Source: Vitrella brassicaformis
Taxonomy: Eukaryota > Sar > Vitrellaceae
Reading direction: 5' to 3'
Length of the DNA: 64,000 bases
Assembly: GCA_001179505.1 (NCBI GenBank)
Contig: CDMY01000407.1
Coordinates: forward strand, 10,061-74,060
In this document: in pieces, positions 11,176 through 22,593 of the stretch
Layout of the letters: the number at the start of each line of letters is the position of its first letter
How positions within the stretch are numbered: position 1 is the stretch's first letter
Made by a program: the position numbers and the translations under genes
Notes under the pieces: generated by a model
The model's database searches: none
Told to the model about the DNA's origin: nothing
What the model saw: only the letters and a program-made list of their open reading frames with translations

Positions 11176-14117
11176 ATGATGCGCGCAAGAGATGTGCTCT
11201 TGGATGCCACTCTGCTGCTCTTTTCACTTATCTTCATGGCGACTCCACGAACGGCAGCCAAGCTCATCCGCAGATCCAGCACATCCACACACGGCAGGCA
11301 GCATTCGGGGCCTCCCGCCTCTGCATACGTCCACTATCCGCCAGAAGGACCGACACGCATCGGCTTCCACCCCAGCCATGCCCCATTTCCACGACGTTTC
11401 ATCTCTCGCCTGTCGACCATCAGGGCGCCAACCCGCCGCTACTCGAGCAAGGCCGGCAGTGCTCCAGATCTGGCGACGTTGATACGGCAGAAGAGTGCGG
11501 CCGAGAAGCTGAGTCGGCTGCGTGAGCTGATGAAGGAGAGGGGCGTGAATGTGTATGTGGTCGGCACGAGGGACGCCCACAACAGCGAGTACACGGCTGA
11601 CAGGGACGCCAGGAGGGCTTACGTTAGTGGATTTGACGGGTCGGCCGGGACGGCTCTCGTCACAATGGACAAGGCCCTGCTGTGGACAGATGGCAGGTGA
11701 GTGAACAAAAAGTCAGTGCACTGGGTGCCCTAATGGTCCTCTTCTCTCCCTTTGTGTGTTGTTTCGTTGCAGGTATTTTCTGCAGGCTGAGCAGCAGCTG
11801 GATGGCGACCACTGGGCGCTCATGAAGACAGGCCTCCCCGACACACCCACACTCGAGAAATGGATAGACGAAAACGTCCCTGGTAACTAACGCACAACAG
11901 GCCGACCACCGCTCGAATCTGCTCTCCATCCTCTATCCTCCTTTGCAGACGCCGTGGTCGGTATTGACCCCTACACCACGTCGATCAGCGGTCTGAAGCA
12001 GCTGAAGAAGCAGCTCAAGCGCAAAGAGGTCAAGCCCATCAACGGCAACCTGGTTGACGAGATGTGGGGCGCCGACCAGCCGCCGATGCCGTGCGAGCCG
12101 GTGTTTGTGCACGCTGAGGAGCTTGCTGGCAGGAACACGACCGAGAAGCTGGCAGGCATTCGGAAGAAGATGAAGGAGAAGAAATGCGACCTGATGGTCG
12201 TCACGGTGAGAACTGCACTCGGGAGGGGGGAATGAGCGATGCAGCCCCCATCGGACTGTCTGTTTGTGATTGACTGTGTAGGCGTTGGATCAAGTGGCGT
12301 GGCTGCTGAATCTTCGCGGGTCCGACGTGGCCTTCAACCCTGTCTTCTTCGCATACGTCACCATCACACCAGACGATGTCACGTACGCCCACCCGCCCCC
12401 CCACACACAGAGGAGGGGCAACCGCAAATCACACTCTCATCTCCCTTCCTGCCAGGATTTACTGCAACTCTGAGCGCCTCACCGCCGAAGCGCGCACACA
12501 GCTGCAGACACACGATGTCAGCATCCAGCCTTATGAGTCACTCACGGCCGACCTGACAGCAATGTCAGCAAAGCTATCGCCCGAGGGCAGGGTGTGGGTG
12601 GAGCAGGCGTGCAATCTCGCCGTCAAGACCGCGCTCGAGGCGGGGCTGGACGAGGAGAGGCGGAAAGGTGGCGACGACGACGACTGGCTGATGCTGCAGG
12701 ATACCCCACTGGCGTTGGCTAAGGCCAAGAAGAACGATGCGGAGCTGGCGGGTGTGCGGGAGGCTCACGAGAAGGATGCGGTGGCTCTTGCCAACTTCTT
12801 TGCGTGGCTCGACAAGGCAGTCGAGACCGGGGATGTCTGGAAGGAGGATGAGTGCACTCTGGCTGAGAGAGTGGAGGCATTCAGGGCACAACAGGTGGGC
12901 GAGAGAGATGCCGAGTGGGAGGGCCCGCGCATATCTCTTCCTCTCCGCCCGTTCAGGCTGGTTTTCGCGGTCCCTCGTTTCCCACCATCTCGTCAGTTGG
13001 GCCCAGTGGCGCCATCATACACTACAGGTGAGTGCAGTCGAGACCAGCATGAGAGACCCATTGCGATGCGATGTCCCCTCTCCTCTCTGTGTCCATCCTG
13101 TCATTGCGCTGCAGGCCTGAGGAGGGCAATTGCCTGACGGCCCAGCCCGTCATGTATCTGCTGGACTCGGGAGGCCAGTATGAGGAGGGCACCACTGACG
13201 TCACGAGGACTGTCCACCTGGGAGACCCTAGTGACTTTGAGAGACAATGCTGGACACGAGTACTCAAGGTGAGAACGACGTAAGGGATGGAATACACAGC
13301 CTTGGTCCACCCATCCATCGATCTCTCCGTGTGTGGTGGTTGCATTCAGGGTCACATAGCTCTAAGCCAGTGTGTCTTTCCGCCCAACACCAAGGGCCCC
13401 CAACTGGATGCCCTCGCGAGGACGTCACTGTGGGCCTACGGCCTGGACTACCGACACGGCACCGGCCATGGGGTGGGCGCATTCCTGCACGTACATGAAG
13501 GGCCGCAAGGCATCTCGCCCAACCTCAAAGTGAGACCATGAGCAGAAACAAACTTCACAGAATGAGTTAATCCCGTGTGTGTGTGTGTGTGTGTATATGT
13601 GTGTGCGGCACAGGGCAGCTCGGCTGAGACGCCGCTTGATGTGGGCATGATCGTGTCCAACGAGCCCGGCTACTACCACGACGGCCACTTCGGCATCAGA
13701 ATCGAGAATCTCATCACCGTCAGGGAGGTCGACACAGCGCACTCATTCGGGGGCAAGAAGTACCTCGCCTTCGAGCCTCTCACTCTGGTACGTGCCTTGC
13801 CTAGCCACCAATGACACAAACGAAACGACCACCTGCGGTCAGTATTTCTCTGTTCACAGGTGCCATTTCAGCGCAAGATGATCGACCTGTCACTGCTGAG
13901 CGATGATGAGATCAAGTGGGTCAACGCCTATCACGAGAGGGTGCGCGAGACGGTCGAGAGGCGGCTAAGGGAAGAGGAGCAACGCTCCAGTGGGTCCCCG
14001 ACAGTCGATAACAGCGATGTGATTGCATGGCTGAGGGAGGCCACCGCCCCACTGACGCGGCCGTCAGCGGCAGGAATGACCGAGAGAAGGGAAATGGAGA
14101 CTGTGGCAGCTGCGTGA
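11176..14117 (+). CDS. Xaa-Pro aminopeptidase (aminopeptidase P, XPNPEP1-like)
   Basis: This M24B-family metallopeptidase removes the N-terminal residue from peptides with proline in second position. Ten exons join into about 754 codons without a frame break. It has two creatinase-like N-terminal domains ([24 protein letters not shown], then [17 protein letters not shown]) and a pita-bread catalytic domain. The five metal ligands are visible: both Asp in [18 protein letters not shown], His in [11 protein letters not shown], Glu in IVSNEPGYY and Glu in FGIRIENL. The N-terminus is about 90 residues longer than in cytosolic forms and begins with a hydrophobic stretch, [19 protein letters not shown], then a Ser/Arg/Pro-rich segment. 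This suggests organelle or secretory targeting. An acidic DDDD insert lies in the second domain. It is divergent from the plastid HA-repeat gene. Confidence 0.95.
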
Positions 14118-14686
14118 GCTCTTGTACATTGCTTGATGCGTTCTCGCGGCTGTGAGTTTTTGTCCCTTTTGGCCTTTCATGTCTTTGTGTGCGTGGGTGG
14201 AGTGGATGTGAGACCCGCTGGCAGATAGGGCGTGTTGTGTTGTGTGGACTCGCAACAGACAGCATGGTGAGTGACATGACGATCGATTAATACCAAACTG
14301 GTCCGACGACAGACAAACAGCAGCTGTCAGCAACGAAAGAAACCGAAGAACACCCCCCAGCCCTACACGAATGAATNNNNNNNNNNNNNNNNNNNNNNNN
14401 NNNNNNNNNNNNNNNNNNNNNNNNNNNNNNNNNNNNNNNNNNNNNNNNNNNNNNNNNNNNNNNNNNNNNNNNNNNNNNNNNNNNNNNNNNNNNNNNNNNN
14501 NNNNNNNNNNNNNNNNNNNNNNNNNNNNNNNNNNNNNNNNNNNNNNNNNNNNNNNNNNNNNNNNNNNNNNNNNNNNNNNNNNNNNNNNNNNNNNNNNNNN
14601 NNNNNNNNNNNNNNNNNNNNNNNNNNNNNNNNNNNNNNNNNNNNNNNNNNNNNNNNNNNNNNNNNNNNNNNNNNNNGGTTCTGCAC
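14118..14686. other. intergenic region with 300-N assembly gap
   Basis: Unknown bases fill 14377-14676, a round 300 that suggests a nominal gap size. The flanks are the 3' ends of two convergent genes. The minus-strand stop codon at 14687 lies only 10 bases right of the gap, so that gene is complete, but its 3' UTR and anything in the gap are missing. Confidence 0.95.
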
Positions 14687-16075
14687 TCAAACAGGCTGGT
14701 CGTCATCTTCTTTGTTGGTCTTGGTGTTCTGTCTCTCAGGTGGAATCTCAGACGTCTGCCACTCGAACGAGACAAACGACGGCCGATTCTCCATGTTGTT
14801 GGTCCCCCCTCCCTCCTCATCCCCCCTCTGATCCCCCTGCCCCTCCCCAAGTTGCTGCTGGGGCTGCTCGAATGGCGCGAAGGCTCCGCTGCTCGACAAG
14901 AGGACATTGCTGCTTCGCGACTGGCTCCGGTGGGACTGGCGAGAGACGCGCCTGCTGCCCCGTCGTGAGGAGGGGAGGAACTTCTTGTTGTCCTTTATGA
15001 ACCGCTTGGCGCCGCACTCGGGTGAGAAGTAGAGTGTGGATGTGAGCAGCCGGATGCAGACGGTGTCGGAGGGGTTGGTCACGCCGCCGCTGTTCCAGGT
15101 CAGGAAGAAGAACCACGTGCAGGAGGGCTGAACCTCACCCTCAGCCACTGCAGCATACACAACGGAGCGGTGTCGTCCTCGGTGTCTCGTCTCTCTCTCA
15201 CTCTCTTTCTCTCTCTTTCTTTGTGTCGACCTGTCTGGCTGTACTTCTCGATGGTGATGATTTCATTGAAGGGGACCATTCTCGTCTTGGCGACGAATCT
15301 GAGGATGTACTTTCGCTTCTCGACGTCCCTCGTCAGTGTGAGGGGTATGCGGATAACGAACCACACCCAGAAGGGGACGAATGGGATGATGCACACCATG
15401 GCAAGGGGGTTGTCCGTCACCATCCACAGCGACACTATCAGGCCGATTGCTATGATCAAAGTACCTGAGACAAGAGAGGGAGGGAGGAAGGCAATGCCAG
15501 AAAGATCTTTCCTTGCTGTCGTTTCGTGGGTCTTTCTTCTCACCGACGAGGGGATTGATGTATGATGCAATGAACTCGGGGTAGTACACTTTGGTGTCTG
15601 TCTGGGTCAGGGCCTCCCCATTCAGCACCTTTTTCATCATCTCGGGCGGCAGACTGATCTCCACGCTCTTGCGCCGCTGCTCGACGCTCCGCCCCTTCTC
15701 ACCCTCCACCACTTTGACCCTGAACGACGACCTCAGCGGGATATTTCGCGCCACAGGAGTCTTGCTCACAATGCTGCCCCGGTTCGCAGGCGACGTGAGA
15801 GGGCTGAGGGCGTCAGCATAGATGTTGTCGTCACTGAGGAGCTGCTTCGGCGGCACTCGGCTGCTCTGGACAGGAGGGGGCCTCGGGACGAAGCTGCTCC
15901 TCGCGGCTTCTCCGGCTTGGGGTGAGGTGGGGGGACTGTGTCCGTGGTGGGGCTCGTCCTGTTGTGCTGGGGTGCCTACCGGCATTGGGGTCTCTGTCAT
16001 GATGAAGTCCTGCACGGCGTCGTCAATGCTGTTCAAACGGTCAGCAAACTCGGTCTGAAGGATGTGCACCGCCAT
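14687..16075 (-). CDS. two-pass membrane protein with PH-like region
   Basis: Three exons (16075-15544, 15464-15231, 15147-14687) join in frame to 408 residues. The first 160 residues are Pro/Ser-rich and probably cytosolic. Then come two adjacent membrane segments (GTLIIAIGLIVSLWMV and AMVCIIPFVPFWVWFVI). After them is a beta-rich stretch with RKYILRFVAKTRMVPFNEIITIEKY and TVCIRLLTSTLYFSPECGAKRFI, arranged like membrane-proximal bacterial PH-type (bPH) domains. The tail is rich in Ser, Arg, Gln and acidic residues. The family is not recognised; the PH-like reading rests on topology and strand pattern only. The start was set at the first ATG (16075), since the frame upstream begins with TTG. 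It is head to head with LC8, 200 bp apart. Confidence 0.65.
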
Positions 16076-16274
16076 ATGTCGCTTCGACAGAGGCCCCAAA
16101 AGATCGAGGCCCCCAAAACCAACCGCGGCGTCTCAGCTCGTTCACTCGCTCGCCCTTCGGCCGCCTTGATCAAGCCCCGATTGTACCGTCAGGCGTCGAA
16201 GGAGCCTCTGCCCTTCCCCCGTCCCATCTTCCGTCGCCACCTTCTCTCCCCCCGGCACAGAGACTGCGCTCGAC

Positions 16275-16586
16275 ATGTCAGCAGCGGCCCCTCCAAAGGA
16301 TCCCGAGGTGCCTCTGGCCGTCACGAAGGAGGTCCACATGCACGCCGAGGAGATCGACTTCGCCATAGCCGCCGCTAAGAAGAGCTTCCAGTCTCTCATC
16401 CGCAATGACATCCGTCTCTGGCAGGAGGTGGCCGAGGCGATAAAGAAGGAGTTTGATGCGCACTATAAGGGGACGTGGCACGTGATTGTGGGGCAGCACT
16501 TTGGCGCTTTCGTGACGCACGAGACGCACCACATGATCTGCTTCAAGATGGGCGGCGTCAACTTCCTTATCTTTCGACACGGCTGA
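16275..16586 (+). CDS. dynein light chain, LC8 type
   Basis: This single-exon gene encodes 103 residues, slightly longer than the usual 89-93. LC8 is a homodimeric hub that binds short peptides and is part of cytoplasmic and axonemal dynein. The family hallmarks are clear: IKKEFDAHYKGTWHVIVGQHFG, then VTHETHHMICFKMGGVNFLIF. The dimer-forming strand and the peptide groove around VTHETHH are intact. The N-terminal extension MSAAAPPKDPEVPLAV is non-conserved. It is divergent from the PH-like membrane protein gene and probably shares its promoter region. Together with the CFAP210-like gene at 36.3-38.4 kb it fits a flagellated life stage. Confidence 0.95.
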   Translation: MSAAAPPKDPEVPLAVTKEVHMHAEEIDFAIAAAKKSFQSLIRNDIRLWQEVAEAIKKEFDAHYKGTWHVIVGQHFGAFVTHETHHMICFKMGGVNFLIFRHG

Positions 16587-17579
16587 CTCTGCGTACCATG
16601 CATGAACAAACACACGTACACGTACGTGCAGTGCATGGCGTCAATGACTTGCCAATGCAATGCACTCAATGGTTGCTCTGCTCTCGCCCCGTCCCATACA
16701 TACACAATTCTTCACTGACATACGTGTTCGGAGGTCATGCGCGCACATACATACATACATGCATACAGACAGACAGACAGCCACACACGCTGTCTGTCGC
16801 ACTCACACGCTTCTCGCACTCCATCTTGGCCTCACGCAACCTGAATGCGATGAAGCCCCAAGAGGGAAATGGATGGCCAGTCGCAAATGCCGTGGGCATC
16901 GCTCCGTGTGCTGCTCACCTCTCCGCATCAGCCGCCCTGTGCTCGGCGGCGATATCGCGCTGCATCAACCTGCACAAGACAACGCAACACAACACAGACA
17001 CTGAGAGCTTTCACTTGCCATTGTTGCGCCGTACGTGCCATCGTGTGCCCAGAGCTCGCCAGCAACGCTGCAGACGTACACGAATTCATGCATTCAGACG
17101 GCATGTGCGACCGTCAAAATGCATGCATATGCCAGACAGACAGACAAGAAGGCACACAGAGAAACAGACGGAAGAAGAAACAGGAGAGAGATTTTGGCTG
17201 CCTGATGTGATGCCCCTCTGCATGTATACATGTGGGGCTGTCCAGATTGATTGGTGGACGGATGCGTGCTGCCTGACTCATATCGATGGTCCATATGGTA
17301 TGGAGGGGTTCACATGTTGACTTACTGACCCATTCACCTCAACCGAACACGCACGAATTCTCCCATAGTACTCACAACCACACACGCAGCACAGCACCCA
17401 CCCACACAAACTGACTGACACAAAGAAAGGGCCCCTCCCCATGGTCACGTCACACAAGCCAAGTCACGTCAGCCACGTATGTCTGCCGTGTCAGTCAACA
17501 CAGAAATGACTTAATTACTTGCCGTTCACAAACTGCTGCTATTCTATTCGGTGCCGATCACTCGTTGGCAAACAAACAC
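16587..17579. other. intergenic region, no gene seen
   Basis: About 1 kb of sequence with CATA, GACA and CA microsatellites (for example ACATACATACATAC at about 16746 and ACAGACAGACAGAC near 16770). The frames that are open here lack the G/C third-position bias of real exons in this window. I see no RNA gene. Confidence 0.5.
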
Positions 17580-18174
17580 TCACGAATGAATGCCACACGT
17601 ACCGAAAAAGGCAGCAGCCCTCTGCCCCTCACCGCCCTCATCGCCCTTACCGTCCTCCTGGTGCCTGGCGTCCCTGGGCACCAGCATGATGAGCGTCTTC
17701 TGTGTCGACGGGCTTGGGCGGAAAGGCCGCTGATCCTGATGGTCACACACGCACACACGTGAGTGTCGATGTCACCTCCTTCGTGTGCAGCGTACGCGGA
17801 GGCAGTGGCTGCAGCAGCTTCACGATGATCGGATTCTCCTCACTCTTGCCCCTACGCACACACACAAGCCAGCCACACACTCAGTAAGTATGTCGACTGT
17901 GGGGTGCGGGCGGTGCGCCGTGGTCAAGCGCGTACTGTTCGCCGAACACCTCCTCGATGGTGTCATTGTCCTGAGCGTCGAGATGGCCGATGAACTTCAC
18001 GTCGTCTGGGCCGGTGGCGCCCGGGAGGAGACTCTTCAGAGACCACTTTAGGTGCCGCACGGTCCTGAAGTTGCCCTCGTCGATGAGGGAAGTGCAATCG
18101 AAGGTGAGGACCGAGGTGGCGTGGTTCTCATCATAACGGCACTGGAAGAAGCGGAAGTTCGGCGGAATCTCCAT
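17580..18174 (-). CDS. unrecognised protein, probable three-exon gene
   Basis: The first exon starts with MEIPPNFRFFQCRYDE and runs through TSLIDEGNFRTVRHLKWSLKSLL to VFGEQYALDHG, with good coding bias. Two likely downstream exons read SEENPIIVKLLQPLPPRTLHTKE and KTLIMLVPRDARHQEDGKGDEGG, the latter ending at the stop near 17580. I could not join the first intron without a phase conflict, so either a splice site is misjudged or the gene is damaged. No family is recognised. Possible in-frame upstream starts are MRSRGNEMWSG (18207) and MWSGMEI. The next gene upstream on the same strand is the BTB gene. Confidence 0.45.
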
Positions 18175-18207
18175 TCCCGACCACATTTCGTTGCCTCGTG
18201 ATCGCAA

Positions 18208-18804
18208 CGAACCAAATCAATAATGTGTAACAGTATTATTATTGTGTTAGCATTTGGCCATGCATCGCTCGAGCACCCGCCCTCCACCCCGCACGCAATC
18301 GACCATGGCATTCTGGCACTGTCCCAAAACGACACGTACGCAGGGCACCACTTCCTTGTCTCCACGTTGCACGGCCATTCATTCTGGAAGGCCTCATCGC
18401 CCCTTCAACAGCTGAGAGGACCATGAGAGGACCAGGACACGCAGCCCACAGAGCAGCGCAGAGATATGTACATGAAGAAAAGCCGTGCCCGCAACCACAT
18501 AAAACGAATGCGGTTGTCAGTCCATCAGACGTCAGCCACACTTGGTAGACATACCACCTTCTTTGCTAGGTAAGGACGCAACCGCACGCGAGAAAGCTGT
18601 CATCCCCTCAGCTAGCAAAAAGACACACACACGGCTGCAGACGAGCTGAGCCGCTGGTCCTGACGCAAGTCATCCGTCTCTGATCGACACGACGGACAGG
18701 CTACTGTACACCCATCATATCATCCATCGCACATACGTACAAAAACAACCACCCCTCCCTCCCTCCCTCCCTACTACCCAGGCAGCCAGTGGCCACACGA
18801 CAGT
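18208..18804. other. intergenic region, no gene seen
   Basis: About 600 bp between two minus-strand genes. It holds a CCCT repeat near 18750-18772 and A/T-richer stretches near 18215-18250. No frame with coding bias is visible. Confidence 0.5.
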
Positions 18805-19735
18805 CTAGCTGTCACTCACAACCAACAGAGTGATGACCCTCTTCATCCACTGGGATGGGAAGGCGTCGATTCGGTCCAGGAAGAAGTCGAGGAAATCCCG
18901 CGCGACCCCCGTATAGGGAGCCCCCAGCAGCCGTCTGCGCTTGCCGGCGTCTCTCAGCGCCCGGATGATGTTGTTCTCGCACTGCGGCGGCACAGCCACG
19001 TGTGGGGACAGCTTCAGCAGCTCTGTCAGGATCAGCAGCTGCAACGAGAAGGACGAGACGGAGCGAAAGACGCAAGAAGCATATGCACGGAGCTGATTTC
19101 TCTCTCCTGTCCTATGCTTACATTGTCATAGTGTTCGCATTGGTCTGGTCGCGGGGACGTGTAGGGCCAGGACAGCACGAATGCCTGCATCCGTGACCTC
19201 AGTACCTCCATCTTAACACACACACACACACACACGCACACAGAGGGGAGAGGCACAGAGGTCAGTGATGAGAGCAGATCGTCGCTTATTCTCGTGAGCT
19301 ACCTGGTAGTGGTCGGCAAGCTGGAGGATCTCCACCACCATCGAGGAAGGCAGCTTGCGCAGCTCACTCGGCGACAAGATGGTCTCCAACCAATCCTGAT
19401 ACGGCGAGACCAAACCAAACACGCCATACGAACACTCCACATGAGCTCTTCCCTTTGTTGTTTGCGTCCCGCCTCACCTTTCTGTTGAAGATCTTGAGGA
19501 CGTCGAGCAGCCACTCAATCGCCTCCCCACTCACACGAGACAGCGAGTCCCTGCTGCCGCCCAGCTGCCCGATGGTGATGGTTTTGGTCTCACTCTCATG
19601 CATCGACCCTTCCAGCTCCGCACGCAGGACTTCAGAGGCGTTGGTCAGCTGACTGGCAGGGACGATCACCTCTCTCTGACCCTCCTTGGCCTCGTAGCGC
19701 ACATGCACAAAGTAATCCTCTCCCGAGACAGCCAT
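18805..19735 (-). CDS. BTB/POZ-domain protein
   Basis: Four exons (19735-19478, 19395-19303, 19211-19122, 19038-18805) join in frame to 223 residues. The start MAVSGEDYFVHVRYEAKEG leads into a BTB-like fold: REVIVPASQLTNASEVLRAEL resembles the buried core strand-helix, followed by EAIEWLLDVLKIFNRKDW and VVEILQLADHYQMEVLRSRM, the typical A4-A5 helical end of a BTB domain. The C-terminus (VARDFLDFFLDRIDAF) is helical. BTB proteins dimerise and often serve as Cullin-3 adaptors. No Kelch or zinc-finger partner domain is present, so the specific role is unknown. The BTB assignment rests on pattern and is moderately sure. Confidence 0.6.
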
Positions 19736-19820
19736 CTTCGCTCCGTATCATGTGAGCGGTCACAAGCACGTCATCTCACAGATCTCAGAAGCCTTCCTTG
19801 GGAACGAGGCCGTTGGGTCG

Positions 19821-20027
19821 TCAAATGCGGGTTTGCGGAATAGGGCGCTCCTTGAAACCGCTGATGATGTCCAGAGGCGGGGGATAGCGCGAGGCCGACC
19901 AACGGCGCATGGGTGTCGTCGTAGGTTGCTCGAGGCCCACATCCTTCTCGAGGGTCAACAGACTGTGGTATGAGTTCGGTCGTTTCTGGTGCGCGATGCG
20001 GCGGCGAGGAGTGCTGGATCTGGTCAT
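19821..20027 (-). CDS. small conserved-looking ORF, 68 residues
   Basis: The single exon starts MTRSSTPRRRIAHQKRPNSY and ends in PPPLDIISGFKERPIPQTRI. Codon third positions are strongly G/C, as in confirmed exons of this window, which argues for real coding. The basic N-terminus could be an organelle presequence, or the ORF could be the last exon of a longer gene whose upstream exons I cannot place. It lies 86 bp upstream of the BTB start on the same strand. No family is recognised. Confidence 0.4.
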   Translation of the reverse strand: MTRSSTPRRRIAHQKRPNSYHSLLTLEKDVGLEQPTTTPMRRWSASRYPPPLDIISGFKERPIPQTRI

Positions 20028-22014
20028 CTGGAGCTGGTCAGCTGCTTACAAATACAGCAGTGAGTACATTGATTGATGATATGATTGATGAGAGCCATCC
20101 ATCATCTTGGTGGTCTGTGTGTGCATGTGTTTGCCACTTGTTTGCCTGCAGGTACAGCTGGTGTCGCCAGGTATGGAGTCTCACACATCCACACGTTCCC
20201 GGCTCCCTCGCGTCGAGGCGTGTCCAAGGCATGACACGGCCTCGACGTCACAGAGCATCTCATCTGCCCTGTGGGAGCCACACTGGCGGCCCTCTCTTTA
20301 GGCTGACGGCGCAAAGGCCTCGCTGTCAGTATAGGCGGAGGGCCACACTCGCTCACACACAGCAGAAAGGCCATGATGAGATGTGTCGTCCGTGTATTGT
20401 GCTGCTTGTTCAGGTTGAGTGCGAGGAGCGTGAAGCTGTCTTTATTGTGCATTGGTTGGACACACACGGGCCGCGGGAACATAACATTCGTCGGCTGGCG
20501 GCCCTTTGCACAATTTCGATGAGGCTCATGACGGCCTGGACTGAAAGGTGAGTGAGCCAGCGCCCCACAAAGCTCAACCACCTGTGCAAGAACACTCATG
20601 TGTCGTGTGTTGTGTGTCCTGGGGGTGTGGGTCTGGGCAGCCCGTGATCCTTTCCAGCTCTTGCGCGGTGAGATGCGGGACGCTGTAAGGCCCTAAGCAA
20701 CTATGCCAGGGCGCCCGAGAGCGAGGAGGGTAATTTCAGAGGGCAGTCATGATTCGCTGCCATGTCAAGCCTGCTGGCAAGTACAAGAACCTGGCTGTGC
20801 AGCTGGCGCTATCCTGCTCTACGCAGGTTAGTCGAAAGAGACACTCTGACGAATGCAGCTGCCATCCATCCACCCACCTCCTTCCCTGTTGCATCATGTA
20901 TGTGTGCAGCGGCTATGCGGCTTCTCTGCTGCTCGACTGCGTCGAAATCGCCCTCTCCTCTCCCTGGTTTGCTCTCGCGAGGCAGCCAAGGCTGTTTGTT
21001 TACGAGCGGCAGCCGAGTGCAACTCACGACGAGCCCCCAATTCAACAGAGCGGGACAGGCCCGCTCTATTTTTGTTTTTTACATACCCTTGACGTGCGCG
21101 ACGCGACTCTCGGGGTGGGTGCGTTATCGTTTAGGGTTTAGATGAGATGGGATGTGCAAGTGCACAACGCGGCCACATGTGTGAGACGACTCTCATGGGA
21201 AGACTGACTCATCATGTCTCTTGTAAATGGCAACTCGGAAGACGTCTGTCGCTCGGACATGGCATTCATTTACACCATTCATCGCCATCCCATTCATGTG
21301 TCTGCCTGCCTGCCTCTCTGCCTGCCCTCTAGCCGTCACTGGATGGATGGATAGATAGAATTGCTGCAGCCGAGACTCACAATGGCATACTGATTCAAGG
21401 CACTGGTTCAAGGCGACATGTCTCACATCGCCCTGATAAAAAATCTACCCAGACAGGCTGAATAGGCACCTCACAATCATATTTGAAAAGTGGATCGAGA
21501 TCGAAAGGCTTCGACAGGGATGGAGGATGATAGTAAGAGATCGATCTAATCGAAAGGCTCACAAACATATCGTTGACCAAAGAAAAGACACAAACACGCA
21601 ACCGGACAAGCAGGCAAAAAAAGCTGTGGTGTCGTTTCCAACCGCACGTGTAATTTTTTGATACGACCGTAATGCGTTAAGGGCGCGGTGCGATGCCGTG
21701 TAGGCAGGAGTGGGAATTAACTCATGCAGAAGGTCCGAGTGGGTCAAGTGCATACATGGTCCAGACAGACAAGGAAGAAAATATGCACAAAGACACCTCT
21801 ATGGGGCGTCCAACCTGACAGAGTCCCATGCTTATGAGAATGAAATCAGCCAGCCCGTCCCACGCGTACATACGCACGCGCACTCAAACGCACACGCACA
21901 CACCGGCATTCAATAAAAGAGAATTGCATGGATGCACCCTTGTCGGAGCCACGCAGGCAGGCTTGGTCACTGCACGACGCCGCCCGTACTCCCTTCGTCA
22001 GTGCACATCATCCA
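20028..22014. other. gene-poor repeat region
   Basis: No gene is supported here. The right part (about 21050-21400) is one copy of the repeat described below. The rest has weak frames without coding bias. A telomere-like TTTAGGGTTTAG occurs at about 21132, too short to mean a chromosome end. Confidence 0.5.
21050..21400. repeat. copy A of a duplicated flank (pair with about 27170-27480)
   Basis: Both copies share long near-identical runs: GGCAGGCCCGCTC or GACAGGCCCGCTC, CTTGACGTGCGCGACGCG-like sequence, CTCGGGGTGGGTGCGTTATC, GACTCTCATGGGAAGACTGA, and then a CATTCAT/CTGCCTGC tail. By eye identity is roughly 80-85 percent with small indels. Each copy lies 3' of a minus-strand retropepsin-like gene copy, so gene and flank were duplicated together. 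No long open frame is conserved between the copies. Confidence 0.85.
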
Positions 22015-22593
22015 TTACTTGAACGCGGTCAGCACAAACGACCGCTTCGCCCAGTTGATGACCGGGGACCAGCGCAGCTGCTGCAGCGCCATCATTCCCA
22101 GCACGTTGACGCCCGCGAAGTGTCCGTGCGACCGCGAAAACTGCACATCGGCACCCTCTTCAATTCGCACCAACATGCTTCGCAGCATGCTGCCGTCGGG
22201 GTACTTGCCCGCGCCAAGCGCCTTCATGGTCTTCTCGCTGAGGAAGCTGTGCGCCGTTTATGTGCTCACCACGAAGACCACGTTGAGCGACTTGCCCGGC
22301 TCCAAGCTGGTGCCGTCAGCTGCGTTGAGTGGCGGTGACTTCCGACACACCAAGGGGAGCATGAGGCGCAGGTAAGGACCCACCACCTTGCCCGCCTTGG
22401 AGTCGAGTTTCTTCGAGGCGGGAGCCGCCTCCGAGAGGTACCCAACACCGAAGTTGGGCGTGCAAGTCGCTTGAATGTCATCCTCGTTCAGCTCAGTCAG
22501 GCACAGGTCCTCCTCGTGAGGCACAGGCCCAACGCCTTCCACCGGCATCGCTACAGGAAGCCCTGAACACGCAAAAACACACACCCACACACC
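22015..22593 (-). pseudogene. decayed retropepsin-like aspartic protease gene, copy 1
   Basis: The frame runs from about 22593 through PHEEDLCLTELNEDD, NFGVGYLSEAAP and KSLNVVFVV to an in-frame TAA at 22258-22260. The same frame then continues as HSFLSEKTMKALGAG, SHGHFAGVNVLGMMAL and SFVLTAFK up to a stop at 22015. The layout (hydrophobic strand, catalytic loop, FLSE helix, later VNVLG) matches retropepsin-like proteases. In place of the Asp-Thr-Gly catalytic loop the codons give Ser, Thr, stop. The gene therefore cannot make an active full-length enzyme unless the base calls are wrong. A splice acceptor at about 22594 suggests a lost or unplaced upstream exon. It is paralogous to the copy at 27587-28126. 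Confidence 0.65.

Noticed and set aside
20640-20720. Possible tRNA or small structured RNA in a GC-rich segment
   Set aside because: I could not fold a cloverleaf with invariant T-loop and acceptor pairing; no other tRNA or rRNA candidate was found by eye. A covariance-model scan would settle this.
21128-21145. Telomere-like TTTAGGGTTTAG motif
   Set aside because: There are fewer than two full repeat units and it lies inside a duplicated flank, so it gives no support for a telomere or fusion site.
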